The position numbers and the translations under genes are program-made. Shown piece by piece: positions 8,501-17,665 of a stretch of DNA of 64,000 bases (position 1 is its first letter; each line of letters begins with the position of its first letter). The stretch comes from Proteobacteria bacterium UBA2363. GTDB taxonomy: Bacteria > Pseudomonadota > Gammaproteobacteria > Xanthomonadales > UBA2363. The notes beneath the pieces are model-generated. The model had not been told where the DNA came from, searched no databases, and saw only the letters and a list, made by a program, of their open reading frames with translations. The stretch lies in assembly GCA_002344355.1 (NCBI GenBank), contig DDTN01000002.1:19593-83592 (forward strand). The letters run 5' to 3'.

Positions 8501-10317
8501 GCCGCCTCCGGACGGGCGTCGCGGCAGGACCGGCCGGCCTGGGTGGTGTGCAGCAGGAACTTGCGCATGTCCCAGGCGCCGGTCGGGCAGCGCTCCGCGC
8601 ACAGGCCGCAATGCAGGCAGACGTCCTCGTCCTTGACCATGACCCGCGCCGTCTTCAGCGGCCCGGACACGTACAGGTCCTGCGCCAGGTTGAGCGCCGG
8701 GGCGGTCAGCCGCGTGCGCAGCTCGTCCTCCGGCCCGTTCGCGGTGAAGCTGATGCAGTCCATCGGGCAGATGTCGACGCAGGCGTCGCACTCGATGCAC
8801 TTGCCGTCCTCGAACACGGTCTGCACGTCGCAGTTCAGGCAGCGCTGCGCCTCGCGCCAGGCGGTGGCGTCGTCGAAGCCCAGCTCGACCTCCAGGTCGA
8901 TGCGGCGCAGGGCCTGCTCGGTCGGCGCCCAGGGGACCTTGTGGCGCTCCTCGGGCGAGATGTCGTTGTCGTAGCTCCACTCGTGGATGCCCATCTTCTG
9001 GGAGACCAGGCTCACCGCCGGTGCCGGCCGTTCGCGGGGCTCCTCGCCGCTCAGCAGGCGGTCGATCGACACCGCCGCCTCGTGGCCGTGCGCGACCGCC
9101 CAGATGATGTTCTTCGGGCCGAACGCGGCGTCGCCGCCGAACAGCACGTGCGGCAGGCTCGACTGCAGGGTGTCCTTGTCCAGCACCGGCAGGCCCCAGC
9201 GGTCGAACTCGATGCCGGCGTCGCGCTCGATCCAGGGAAAGGCGTTCTCCTGGCCGACCGCCACCAGCACCTCGTCGCAGGCGATCAGCTCGTCGGGCTC
9301 GCCGGTCGGCACCAGGCTGCGCCGGCCGTCGGCGCCGTACTCGGCGCGCACGCGCTGGAAACGCATGCCGGTCAGCCGTCCGTCCTCGTGCTCGAAGGCC
9401 AGCGGCACCCGGTAGTCGAGGATCGGGATGCCCTCGTGCATGGCATCCTCCTTCTCCCAGGGCGAGGCCTTCATCTCGTCGAAGCCCGAGCGCACCACCA
9501 CGGTCACCGTCTCGCCGCCCAGCCGTCGCGCCGACCGGCAGCAGTCCATCGCCGTGTTGCCGCCGCCGAGCACCAGCACCCGGCGGCCGACCCGCTCGAC
9601 GTGGCCGAAGTACACCGAGGCCAGCCAGTCGATGCCGATGTGGATGTGCGCGGCCGCCTCCCGGCGGCCGGGAAGGTCCAGGTCGCGGCCCCGCGGCGCG
9701 CCGCAGCCGACGAACACCGCATCGTGGCCTTCGGCGAGCAGCGCCTTCATGGACTCGATGCGCCGGCCGCCGACGAACTCGACGCCGAGGTCGAGCACGT
9801 AGCCGACCTCCTCGTCGATCACCGGTTCCGGCAGCCGGAAGCGCGGCACCTGGGTGCGCATGAAGCCGCCGGCCTTGGCCTCGGCGTCGTAGACCGTGAC
9901 CTGGTAGCCGAGCGGCGCCAGGTCGCGGGCGACGGTCAGCGAGGCGGGTCCGGCACCGATGCAGGCGATGCGCCGGCCGTTGCCGCGCGCGGCCTTCTTC
10001 GGCATGCGCGCCCTGACGTCGCCCTTGAGGTCGGCGGCGACGCGCTTGAGCCGGCAGATCGCCACCGGCTCCGGCTTCTCGCCGTTGCCCTCCTCGACCC
10101 GGCCGCGCCGGCAGGCCGGCTCGCAGGGCCGGTCGCAGGTACGGCCGAGGATGCCCGGGAAGACGTTGCTGCGCCAGTTCACCATGTAGGCGTCGGCATG
10201 ACGCCCGGCGGCGATCAGGCGGATGTATTCGGGCACCGGCGTATGCGCCGGACAGGCCCACTGGCAGTCGACCACCTTGTGGAAGTAACCGGGGTCGCGG
10301 ATGTCCGTCGGGTGCAC
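8497..10317 (-). CDS. FAD- and iron-sulfur-dependent NAD(P) oxidoreductase, partner of the KorAB-like enzyme
   Basis: The protein has about 606 residues. It is built like the small subunit of glutamate synthase with extra clusters. The N-terminal cysteine domain has DCQWACPAHTPVPEYI and CDRPCEPACRR. An FAD fold follows (GAGPASLTVARDLAPLGYQV), then an NAD(P) fold (VLVLGGGNTAMDCCRSARRLGG). Two C-terminal 4Fe-4S motifs close it: CIECDACVDICPMDC and CLHCGLCAERCPTG. It probably passes electrons between reduced ferredoxin-type clusters of the 2-oxoacid enzyme and NAD(P). GTG at 10317 is preferred over GTG at 10323 because GGAGG lies five bases before the former and overlaps the latter. Confidence 0.88.
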   Translation of the reverse strand: MHPTDIRDPGYFHKVVDCQWACPAHTPVPEYIRLIAAGRHADAYMVNWRSNVFPGILGRTCDRPCEPACRRGRVEEGNGEKPEPVAICRLKRVAADLKGDVRARMPKKAARGNGRRIACIGAGPASLTVARDLAPLGYQVTVYDAEAKAGGFMRTQVPRFRLPEPVIDEEVGYVLDLGVEFVGGRRIESMKALLAEGHDAVFVGCGAPRGRDLDLPGRREAAAHIHIGIDWLASVYFGHVERVGRRVLVLGGGNTAMDCCRSARRLGGETVTVVVRSGFDEMKASPWEKEDAMHEGIPILDYRVPLAFEHEDGRLTGMRFQRVRAEYGADGRRSLVPTGEPDELIACDEVLVAVGQENAFPWIERDAGIEFDRWGLPVLDKDTLQSSLPHVLFGGDAAFGPKNIIWAVAHGHEAAVSIDRLLSGEEPRERPAPAVSLVSQKMGIHEWSYDNDISPEERHKVPWAPTEQALRRIDLEVELGFDDATAWREAQRCLNCDVQTVFEDGKCIECDACVDICPMDCISFTANGPEDELRTRLTAPALNLAQDLYVSGPLKTARVMVKDEDVCLHCGLCAERCPTGAWDMRKFLLHTTQAGRSCRDARPEAA

Positions 10318-10513
10318 GCCCACCTCCGTGTCATGGCGACCGCCGCCGGCGCCCGCGCGGAACGGCGCGACCCGGGTCGCGACCCGAGTCTAGCCGCCGG
10401 CGTGCAGCGGTCATGCTGCGGCGCAACGCCGGCCGCCCCTGCCATCGGTCATGGCAACCGGCCGGCCAGGACCGGCATCGAACCGGCGTTGCCCACCCCT
10501 GGAGGATGCCCGC

Positions 10514-11305
10514 ATGCGTCGCCTTGCCCTTTGCCTCGTCCTGCTGTTCGCCAGCCTTCCCGCCAGCGCCGCCGAACCTCCGGCCAGGGTCCTGCTGCTC
10601 GGCACCTGGCACTTCGCCAATCCCGGCCTGGACCTGCACAACACCAGGAGCATCGACGTGCTGGAAGCAGCAGCCCAGGAACAGATCGCGACCCTGGTCG
10701 AACGGCTGGCCCGGTTCGCCCCGGACCGCGTGTTCGTGGAGTGGCCGGCGGAACTCACCGACCAGCGCTACGCCGCCTGGCTGGCCGACGAGCTGCCGCC
10801 CTCCCGCAACGAGGTGGTGCAGCTCGGTTTCCGGCTGGCGCGCCTGCAGGGCCACGCCCGCGTGCACGGCATCGACGTCGAGGGCCGCTTTCCCTTCGAG
10901 GCGGTCCTGGACTGGGCGAAGGCCAACGGTCGCGACGGCGAGCTGCTGGCCGGCCAGGGCCAGGTCGCGGCCTGGACCGCGGAAATCGAGGCCCTGCAGC
11001 GGAACGAGGGCATCGTCGCGGCGCTGCGTGCCATGAACGACCCTGGGCGCATCGATGCCGGCCACGGCCTCTACATGGCCATGCTGCGGTTCGGCGCCGG
11101 CGCCGACCAGCCTGGCGTCGAACTCAACACCGCCTGGTTCGAACGCAACATGCGCATCTGCGCCCAGCTGCTGCAGCAGCTGCAGGCGGGCGAACGCGCC
11201 GTGGTGATCTTCGGCGCCGGCCACCTGCCCTGGCTGCGGCGCTGCGTGATCGATAGCCCCGGCGTGGCGCTGGAACCGACGGCGCGCTGGCTGTCTGGCG
11301 ACTGA
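10514..11305 (+). CDS. Exported DUF5694-like protein
   Basis: The 263-residue product starts with a signal peptide (RRLALCLVLLFASLPASAA) and so is probably periplasmic. The block LLLGTWHFANPGLDLHN, the acidic FVEWPAEL and the C-terminal VVIFGAGHLPWLRR match the DUF5694 group, which I place near the TraB/ChaN fold. Its conserved histidines and glutamates suggest a metal-dependent hydrolase, but no activity is established. GGAGGA at 10501-10506 supports ATG 10514. It diverges from the oxidoreductase operon and precedes the multicopper oxidase gene by 75 bases. Confidence 0.78.
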   Translation: MRRLALCLVLLFASLPASAAEPPARVLLLGTWHFANPGLDLHNTRSIDVLEAAAQEQIATLVERLARFAPDRVFVEWPAELTDQRYAAWLADELPPSRNEVVQLGFRLARLQGHARVHGIDVEGRFPFEAVLDWAKANGRDGELLAGQGQVAAWTAEIEALQRNEGIVAALRAMNDPGRIDAGHGLYMAMLRFGAGADQPGVELNTAWFERNMRICAQLLQQLQAGERAVVIFGAGHLPWLRRCVIDSPGVALEPTARWLSGD

Positions 11306-11363
11306 GCCGGTCGACCCGCCGGGGCAGCGCGCGGGTGGGCAGGCTGATCGGCGTCCCATGCTG

Positions 11364-11369
11364 TATATT
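11364..11369 (+). promoter_or_regulatory. -10 element for the multicopper oxidase gene
   Basis: TATATT lies 11 bases before ATG 11381, so transcription would start about five bases before this ATG. There is no ribosome binding site for it, which suggests near-leaderless translation. The in-frame ATG at 11396 is an alternative start. Confidence 0.5.
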
Positions 11370-11380
11370 CGCGATCGCTT

Positions 11381-12841
11381 ATGAAATGGGTCGCCATGGA
11401 TCGCCGCCGGTTCCTGTCCTCGCTTGCCGCCGCCGCAATGCTGCCGTTCGCGGCGGTGACGCCTGTCCAGGGCCAGACCCGTCCGCGGCTCAGGCTGGCC
11501 CCTGTCCGGACGATCCACCGGGGCGGCCAGCCTGTCGTGCTGTCCGCGGCACCGGGCAGCTACGACCTGGGCGCCGGTCCCCGCCCCGGCGCCCTGCTGT
11601 TCAACCAGCAGTGGCCGTCGCCGACCCTGCGCGTCGCGCAGGGCGGCGAATTCGACCTGCGCCTGGACAACGGCCTCGATGAGCCGACCATCGTCCACTG
11701 GCATGGCCTGACCCCGCCGGCGGACATGGACGGCCACCCGATGGCCTCGATCCCCGCCGGTGCCAGCCGCGACTACGGCTTCGTGGTGCACGACCGGCCC
11801 GCGACGTACTGGTACCACCCGCACCCGCACCACCGTACCGCGTTCCAGGTCTACCACGGGCTGGCCGGCTTCCTGCTGGTCGAGGACGGCCTCGACGAGA
11901 CGCGCGGACTGCCCACCGGCAGCCGCGACCTGCCGCTGTTGCTGGCCGACAAGCGGATCAGCGCGGGCAGCCTGCAGTACGCACCGGCGATGCCGGACAT
12001 GATGGTCGGCTTCCTGGGCAACACGGTGCTGGTCAACGGCGCCCAGTCGCCGGTGGCGACCGTGGAACCGGCGGTCCTGCGCCTGCGCCTGCTCAACGGC
12101 TCCAATGCGCGCATCCTGAATCCGGCGTTCGCGGACGGCCGGCCGTTCTGGCTGGTCGGTACGGACGGCGGCCTGCTCGATGCGCCGGTGCCGGTGACCA
12201 GCGTGCCCCTGGCGCCGGGCGAGCGCGTCGAAGTCCTCATCGACCTGCGCGGGGAAGCCGGCAACACCCTGGCGTTCGTCAGCGCGCCGCTGGCGATCAC
12301 CGCCACCCTGCCGCCGGCCATCGCGATGCCGCCGCAGGGCAGTGCCTTCCCGCTCCTGCAGTTCGACGTCTCCGCACCCCTGTCCGGTCCACCGGGCGCC
12401 ATTCCCGCAGGCTTCGAACCGATGCCCGGACCGGCGCCGGGACCGGCCCCGGTGCGGACCTTCCTGCTCGGCCAGCAGGGCGCCATGCACCTGATCAACG
12501 GCACCAGCTACGAGGGCGGGCGCATCGATTTCCTGGTGCCCCTGGGCGCCACCGAAACCTGGCGCTTCATCAACCAGGGCAACCAGCCGCATCCGATGCA
12601 CATGCACGGCAGCCGGTTCCGCGTGACCGCCCGGAGCGGAACGCCGCTGGCCAGCGATGCCGGATGGAAGGACACGGTCCTGGTGCGGGTCGGCGAGACC
12701 GTCGACGTGCGCCTGTCCTTCGAGGTTCCCGGCCTGTTCGTCCTGCATTGCCACAACCTCGAACACGAGGACGAGGGGATGATGCAGAACTTCGTGGTGG
12801 GTGACGGCCTGTTCGCGGACGGCTTCGAGGCCGGCGGCTGA
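11381..12841 (+). CDS. Tat-exported multicopper oxidase with a C-terminal FADGFE tail
   Basis: Multicopper oxidases oxidise metal ions or phenolics and reduce oxygen to water at a type 1 and a trinuclear copper site. All ligand motifs are present in the 486 residues: HWHG at 106-109, HPHPH at 146-150, PHPMHMHG in the C-terminal third, and HCH at 456-458 with H462. A twin-arginine type start (DRRRFLSSLAAAAM) predicts folded export by Tat. The protein then runs on for about 20 residues past the last copper motif and ends in DGLFADGFEAGG, a tail also seen on neighbouring exported proteins. It is convergent with the sigma/anti-sigma pair. Confidence 0.92.
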   Translation: MKWVAMDRRRFLSSLAAAAMLPFAAVTPVQGQTRPRLRLAPVRTIHRGGQPVVLSAAPGSYDLGAGPRPGALLFNQQWPSPTLRVAQGGEFDLRLDNGLDEPTIVHWHGLTPPADMDGHPMASIPAGASRDYGFVVHDRPATYWYHPHPHHRTAFQVYHGLAGFLLVEDGLDETRGLPTGSRDLPLLLADKRISAGSLQYAPAMPDMMVGFLGNTVLVNGAQSPVATVEPAVLRLRLLNGSNARILNPAFADGRPFWLVGTDGGLLDAPVPVTSVPLAPGERVEVLIDLRGEAGNTLAFVSAPLAITATLPPAIAMPPQGSAFPLLQFDVSAPLSGPPGAIPAGFEPMPGPAPGPAPVRTFLLGQQGAMHLINGTSYEGGRIDFLVPLGATETWRFINQGNQPHPMHMHGSRFRVTARSGTPLASDAGWKDTVLVRVGETVDVRLSFEVPGLFVLHCHNLEHEDEGMMQNFVVGDGLFADGFEAGG

Positions 12842-12879
12842 TTCCCCCGGTCACCGGTCCGGCGTGGCTGTCGCGCACC

Positions 12880-12918
12880 GCCGCGGCCTGCCCGGCCGGT
12901 CGCCGGGCAGGCCGCGGC
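12880..12918. terminator. Long GC hairpin between convergent genes
   Basis: A perfect 17-bp stem (12880-12896 with 12902-12918) and a 5-base loop lie between the multicopper oxidase stop and the anti-sigma gene stop. It is symmetric and could end both transcripts. No T tract is present on either strand. Confidence 0.6.
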
Positions 12919-12923
12919 CGCCG

Positions 12924-13709
12924 TCAGGGCTGCACCGGCAGCATCGCGTACCCGGGCGGGACCGCCATCGAGAACAGCGCCGGGTCCAGTCCGCCGGGCG
13001 GATCGAACTCGAAGCCGATGTCGACCAGCGAGTGGCCGTCGACGGTCAGTTCCAGCGGCAGGCCTTCCTCGGTGGCCCACAGCAGCACGCGGGTGCCGTC
13101 GACCTCCAGTGCCCAGCCCCAGGCGGTGCGCCCGCCGATCAGGCGCGGCTCCGGAAGGCGGTCGGCCAGGCCCTGGTAGTCGCGGATCTCGGCGATCCAG
13201 GCCATGGGATCGATGTCGCCCAGGAGGTCCTGGACCGGCAGCGGGAACTGCAGGGCCTGGCGCGTGCCGTGCAACAGGGTCAGGGCCTGGCCGGCGACCG
13301 GGTCGACCACCACGCTGACCTCGCCCTCGACATCGACACGGACCTGGCCGCTGCGCAGCATCGCCACCTGCACGCTCTGGCCTGCGAGGTCGCCGGCGCC
13401 GGGCTGGTCGATGCGCATGCGCAGCGCCTGGAAGTCGGCGAGATGGCGCTGCACGGCCGCGAAGGCGTGGCCGTTGCCGTTGCCGGGCAGGACCAGCAGG
13501 GCCAGCGCCAGCACCAGGCAGGCGCTGCCGGCCAGGGCCCACAGGCCGCCGTGCAGCGGCCGCCGCGTCCGCGCCGGGCGGGCCGCCAGGCGGGCCAGCA
13601 GGCGCTGCTGCGCGCGGTCGCCGGTGCCGGCGTCGGGTGCGCTCGCGCGAAGGGCGGTGGCCGCGCGTGCCAGGCGCGGGTCGAGGGCGGCGTCATCGAG
13701 GGCGGTCAT
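12924..13709 (-). CDS. Membrane-anchored anti-sigma-like protein
   Basis: The 261-residue protein has a basic cytoplasmic N-terminus of about 50 residues, one membrane span (LWALAGSACLVLALALLVLP) and a periplasmic domain of about 185 residues. This outer domain begins HAFAAVQRHLADFQALRMRI and includes many beta-type stretches, resembling outer-membrane lipoprotein-carrier or DUF2092-type folds, which is an inference. Its ATG overlaps the TGA of the sigma gene as ATGA, so the two are coupled. By position it is the partner and probable regulator of the sigma factor. No cysteine- or histidine-based zinc anti-sigma motif is seen. Confidence 0.75.
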   Translation of the reverse strand: MTALDDAALDPRLARAATALRASAPDAGTGDRAQQRLLARLAARPARTRRPLHGGLWALAGSACLVLALALLVLPGNGNGHAFAAVQRHLADFQALRMRIDQPGAGDLAGQSVQVAMLRSGQVRVDVEGEVSVVVDPVAGQALTLLHGTRQALQFPLPVQDLLGDIDPMAWIAEIRDYQGLADRLPEPRLIGGRTAWGWALEVDGTRVLLWATEEGLPLELTVDGHSLVDIGFEFDPPGGLDPALFSMAVPPGYAMLPVQP

Positions 13710-14275
13710 GGCAGCTTCTCCGGTTCGTTGGCAGTCCAGGGGGTGATGTGTGCGCACAGGGCTCGGCCGGCGCGATGCAGGCAGACGGCGACATGGCCGG
13801 GAGCGATGCCCAGGGCGCGGGCGATCGCGGCGTTGTCGAGGCCATCGAGATGGCGCAGGGCGAAGCACTGGGCCTGCAGGCGCGGCAGGCGGGCGAGGCG
13901 GGCGCGCAGCCATGCGGCCTGTTCGGCCTGGTCGGCATGCTGGTCGGGCTGCGGCACCGACGCGCCCAGCGCCTGCAGCGCGACCTCCGGCAGCAGTCGC
14001 AACCAGCGGCGCTGCCGGCGCAGGCGGTCGATCGCCATCCGGGTGGCGCTGGTCGCCAGGAACGCCGGCCAGTTGCCGACCTCGGGCACCGGACGCTCCA
14101 GCAACTGCACGAACAGGTCCTGCTGCACGTCCTCGGCCTGGGCGGCATCGCCGAGGACGCGGAACGCGGACAGGAACACGGTGCGGCCGTAGGCGCCGGC
14201 CAGTTCGGCCACGCGCGGCGGGTCGAGCGGGATGCTCATCGACGGCGCGGCCAGGGACAGGGTGGGAGGTGGCAT
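13706..14275 (-). CDS. ECF-type RNA polymerase sigma factor
   Basis: The 189-residue protein has the two domains of an extracytoplasmic-function sigma factor. Region 2 (TVFLSAFRVLGDAAQAEDVQQ and WPAFLATSATRMAIDRLRRQ) binds core polymerase and the -10 element. Region 4 (LPRLQAQCFALRHLDGLDNA then AIARALGIAPGHVAVCLHRA) binds the -35 element. Two in-frame ATGs lie near the start; 14275 is chosen because AAGGAG stands five bases before it. The coupled downstream gene is the likely anti-sigma factor. Target promoters are not apparent in the window. Confidence 0.88.
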   Translation of the reverse strand: MPPPTLSLAAPSMSIPLDPPRVAELAGAYGRTVFLSAFRVLGDAAQAEDVQQDLFVQLLERPVPEVGNWPAFLATSATRMAIDRLRRQRRWLRLLPEVALQALGASVPQPDQHADQAEQAAWLRARLARLPRLQAQCFALRHLDGLDNAAIARALGIAPGHVAVCLHRAGRALCAHITPWTANEPEKLP

Positions 14276-14476
14276 GGGTGCTCCTTGCTTGGGCACCCTT
14301 CAGACGCCTGGCGCATGCCTGCCATTACAGGACCCCTCGGCATCCGGCCCGTCGGCATCCGCGCGCAGGGGTGACCGCCGGGACGCGGGACCGTGTCCGG
14401 CAGGGCGCGGCGCCGATGCGTCGACTACCCCATGGCGCGCCGGCGGCCGGACGACCCGGCCGCCGTGGCGCACGGC

Positions 14477-16432
14477 TCAGCCGCCCGGCGCCACCCGCTT
14501 GCCCTTGAGGTGGGTGTCGAGGAAGGCCAGCACGCGGGCGTAACCCTCGATCTGGTTCTTCTTGCGGGTGAAGCCGTGGCCCTCGTCGTCGAACAGCACG
14601 TACTCGACCGGCACGCCGCTGGCGCGCACCGCGGCGACGATGTCGTCGCTCTCGGCCTGGATGACGCGCGGGTCGTTGGCGCCCTGCAGGACGATCAGCG
14701 GCCGGACGATCTTGTCGGCATGGAACAGCGGCGAGGTCGCGATCAGGAACTCGCGGTCGCGCTCGGGGTGGCCGATCTCCGCGTACAGGGCCTCGCGCTG
14801 GCTCTCCCACCACGGCGGGATGCTCTCCAGGGTTCGGATCCAGTTGCTGACGCCGAAGATGTTGACGCCGACGTCGAACTCCTCCGGGTGGAAGGCCAGC
14901 GCCGCCAGCGTCATGTAGCCGCCGTAGCTGCCGCCCATGATGCCGATCCGGTCGCCGTCGACCCAGTCCTGGGCGGCCAGCCACTTGCGCGCCTCCAGGC
15001 AGTCCCACAGCGGCTCGCGGCCGTGCCTGCCGTCGTCGGCGGCGAAGAAGGTCTTGCCGTAGCCGGAGCTGCCGCGGTTGTTGATGCCGAGCACCGCGTA
15101 GCCGTTGTTGGCCAGGTACTGGGCCACGTAGTTCCAGGAGCGGGTGGTCTGGCCGCCCGGGCCGCCGTGCACCAGGACGATCGCCGGCACCGGCGTGCCG
15201 GCGCTGGCCTGGTGCGGCTTCCACAGGATGTTGGGGATCTCCATGCCGTCGAAGCTGGGGAAGCGCACCACGGTGGAATCGACCAGGTCGGCCGGATCGA
15301 TCGCCGGGTTCAGCGCCTTCACCAGTTGCCGCGGCTCGCCGCCCAGCTCCAGGGCGTAGAGGTCGCTGGGCTGGCGGTCGCCGTTGAGGTAGAAGGCCAG
15401 GCGCTGTTCGGAGCGGGCCATCGACAGGCCGCGGATCTCGCCGGCCGGCAGCGCCGGCAGCGGCACCCGGGCGCCGCTGGCGGCCTCGTACAGCTCGACC
15501 ATCACCGAACCGTCGGCATTGATGCCGACCGCCCGGTAGCGACCGTTGTGCGAGTAGCTGGCGTAGACGATGTCCCAGTCGGCCTGCTGGACGTCGGCGT
15601 GTTCGCCGCTGGCCAGGTCGAAGCGGCGCAGGCGGAAGAACTCGCTGCCGTCGTTGCTGGTGTACAGCAGGTGGCTGGCGTCCGGCGCGAAGTCCTCGAC
15701 CGCGAACTGGGCGTTGCCCTCGTGCGGGCTCAGGTGCGTGGTCTCGCCGCTCTGCCGGTCGTGCAGGTAGATGTCGTTGTTGACCGTGGTGTCCGGCTTG
15801 GCCAGCGCGATGTAGCGGCCGTCGCCGCTGACCGGACCGGGCTGGAAGCCGGTGTCGTTGCGGAAGATCAGCTCGCGCGCGTAGCTGCCGGCGTCGTAGG
15901 CGTAGACGTCGAAGTAGCGCGCGTCGCGCTCGTTGCTGAGCACGAAGAAGCGGTCGCCGTCCTGGCTGAAGCCGGCGAACATCGCCTTCAGGTTCTCGCC
16001 GGGCGTCAGGTCGCGCTCGCTGCCGTCGGCCTCGACGACGTACAGGTGGTTGAGCTCGTTGCCGCCCTGGTCGCGGGTCAGCAGGATGCGGTCGTCGGCC
16101 GGGAAGAAGGCGACCGCGAAGCTGTTGTCGCCGCTGCCTTCGGTCACCGCCGTCCACTCGCCGCCGGCCACCGGCAGGTGGTAGACGTTCCAGGTGCCGC
16201 TGCGGTTGGACGAGAACAGGATCCGCGACTCGTCGTGCGAGAAGCTGGCGCCGGCGACGCTGGTGCTCTCGACGAAATCCTCGATGCGGTAGCTGCGGGC
16301 CGGGCGCTGGACCGCCGGGGCGGCCGGGGTCGCGGCGGGGGTGGCGGCGCTGTCCGGAGGAGGTGCCGGGGCCCGGTCGCAGGCGGCCAGCAGGACGACG
16401 CTCAGGGACAGCAGGGACAGTGCGGCTTTCAC
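14477..16432 (-). CDS. S9 family prolyl oligopeptidase, predicted lipoprotein
   Basis: The 651-residue protein has an N-terminal signal ending in the lipobox LLAAC and so should be anchored in the envelope. A seven-bladed-propeller-like region (about residues 50-380, with repeats such as SFSHDESRILFSSN) covers an alpha/beta-hydrolase domain. The catalytic triad is clear: serine in GGSYGGY, aspartate in GANDPRV and histidine in DEGHGF. It should cleave peptides, commonly after proline or small residues. The start is taken at GTG 16432, which has GGAG upstream and gives a normal lipoprotein signal; the frame is open for 24 more codons. Confidence 0.92.
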   Translation of the reverse strand: MKAALSLLSLSVVLLAACDRAPAPPPDSAATPAATPAAPAVQRPARSYRIEDFVESTSVAGASFSHDESRILFSSNRSGTWNVYHLPVAGGEWTAVTEGSGDNSFAVAFFPADDRILLTRDQGGNELNHLYVVEADGSERDLTPGENLKAMFAGFSQDGDRFFVLSNERDARYFDVYAYDAGSYARELIFRNDTGFQPGPVSGDGRYIALAKPDTTVNNDIYLHDRQSGETTHLSPHEGNAQFAVEDFAPDASHLLYTSNDGSEFFRLRRFDLASGEHADVQQADWDIVYASYSHNGRYRAVGINADGSVMVELYEAASGARVPLPALPAGEIRGLSMARSEQRLAFYLNGDRQPSDLYALELGGEPRQLVKALNPAIDPADLVDSTVVRFPSFDGMEIPNILWKPHQASAGTPVPAIVLVHGGPGGQTTRSWNYVAQYLANNGYAVLGINNRGSSGYGKTFFAADDGRHGREPLWDCLEARKWLAAQDWVDGDRIGIMGGSYGGYMTLAALAFHPEEFDVGVNIFGVSNWIRTLESIPPWWESQREALYAEIGHPERDREFLIATSPLFHADKIVRPLIVLQGANDPRVIQAESDDIVAAVRASGVPVEYVLFDDEGHGFTRKKNQIEGYARVLAFLDTHLKGKRVAPGG

Positions 16433-16635
16433 CGGCAGGCTCCGGACGGGACGGGACGCCCAGCATCGGGCATCGCTGACGCCGCGGAGCGGGCCGGAAG
16501 TCATGGCCGGGGCGGGCGCCGGCGGCCGGCGCGCCGGCCGGACCCGCGGGTGGGCCGTGCCCGACGTCCGGAGGTGCGTCCCGGGTCGCCGGAAGCCGTC
16601 AGGCCGCGGCCGCCCCGGTGGCTGCCCGCCGCGCC

Positions 16636-17538
16636 TCAGTCGCCGCCGACGCCGGTGAGCGTCCGGCTCAGCGCCAGCAGCCGGGCCTGGGCCCGGGCGT
16701 CTTCCGACTGCGCCGCCAGCGGCGCCGGCTTGCCGTCGACGTAGAAGGCGCCGGGTACCAGGGTCGGCGCGTCGATCAGGGCCATGACCGTGTCGCGGCC
16801 CTCGGCCACGGTGGTGCGCGGCGGCACGCCGATGTCGCGGACCATGGTGGTGTCCATCAGGGTGGCCGGGTGCAGCGAGATCATGGTGATGCCGTCGGCG
16901 GCGAACGCCGGCGCCAGTGCCGCGGTCATGGTCACCTGCGCCTGCTTGCTCTGGCCGTAGCCGCGGGCGCTGGCCCCGGGTTGCTCCAGCATGACGTCGT
17001 CGAAGTCGATGTCGTGGGCGCTGATCGAGGCGACGTTGACCACCCGCGACGGCGCCGCCGCCGCCAGCGCCGGGCGCAGCCGGTGCACCAGGATCCAGCC
17101 GGCCAGGTAGTTGACCGCGAACTGCAGTTCGTGGCCGTCCTCGCTGGTCCGCCGCGGCTGGGCGCCGGTGATCGCGATGCCGGCGTTGTTGACCAGCAGG
17201 TCGAGCCGCGGGTGGCGGGCGGCGATGGCGTCGGCGAAGTCGCGCACGCCCTGGAGCGAGGCGAAATCGGCGGCGACGAATTCCGCCGAGCCCTGTCCCG
17301 CGGCGGCGATCTCGTCGACCACCGCCTGGCCGCGCGCGGCGTTGCGGCCATGGACGATGACGTGCGCGCCCTGCGCCGCCAGCGCCAGCGCCAGCGCGCG
17401 GCCCAGGCCGTCGGTGGAGCCGGTGACCAGTACGGTCCTGCCGGCGTCGGCAGGCGGCTCGGCAGCCAGCGCCACCGGCAACGGCGCGACCAGTGCCAGG
17501 ACCAGGACGAGCAGGCGGATCGGGGCGGTCGGGCGCAT
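16636..17538 (-). CDS. Short-chain dehydrogenase with an N-terminal signal peptide (copy 1)
   Basis: The 300-residue protein carries all motifs of a classical SDR: the nucleotide loop TGSTDGLG, NNAG, the serine in NVASIS and YGQSK for the catalytic Y-x3-K. It is unusual in having a hydrophobic signal (RLLVLVLALVAPLPVALA) before the Rossmann fold. It may therefore be exported or membrane-tethered, where NAD(P) supply is unclear. A close paralogue with the same layout and the same ending LTGVGGD lies at 24130-25065. ATG 17538 has GGAG eight bases upstream. The substrate is unknown. Confidence 0.85.
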   Translation of the reverse strand: MRPTAPIRLLVLVLALVAPLPVALAAEPPADAGRTVLVTGSTDGLGRALALALAAQGAHVIVHGRNAARGQAVVDEIAAAGQGSAEFVAADFASLQGVRDFADAIAARHPRLDLLVNNAGIAITGAQPRRTSEDGHELQFAVNYLAGWILVHRLRPALAAAAPSRVVNVASISAHDIDFDDVMLEQPGASARGYGQSKQAQVTMTAALAPAFAADGITMISLHPATLMDTTMVRDIGVPPRTTVAEGRDTVMALIDAPTLVPGAFYVDGKPAPLAAQSEDARAQARLLALSRTLTGVGGD

Positions 17539-17665
17539 CGGGGCGGCTCCAGCGGAAGGCAGGCAGCCGACTATAGACCCGCCCGGCAGGCGCCGCCGCC
17601 CGGGACTATGCTGGACGGGCGCCGGCCATCCCGACCGGCGGCCGACGCCCTTCCGGGAGGTGCCC

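Noticed and set aside
6668..10261. Single 1197-codon minus-strand open frame joining the flavin protein and the alpha subunit
   Set aside because: The upstream part is in another frame from the true flavin protein, which has all its motifs at 8497-10317. The genes overlap by four bases and are not fused.
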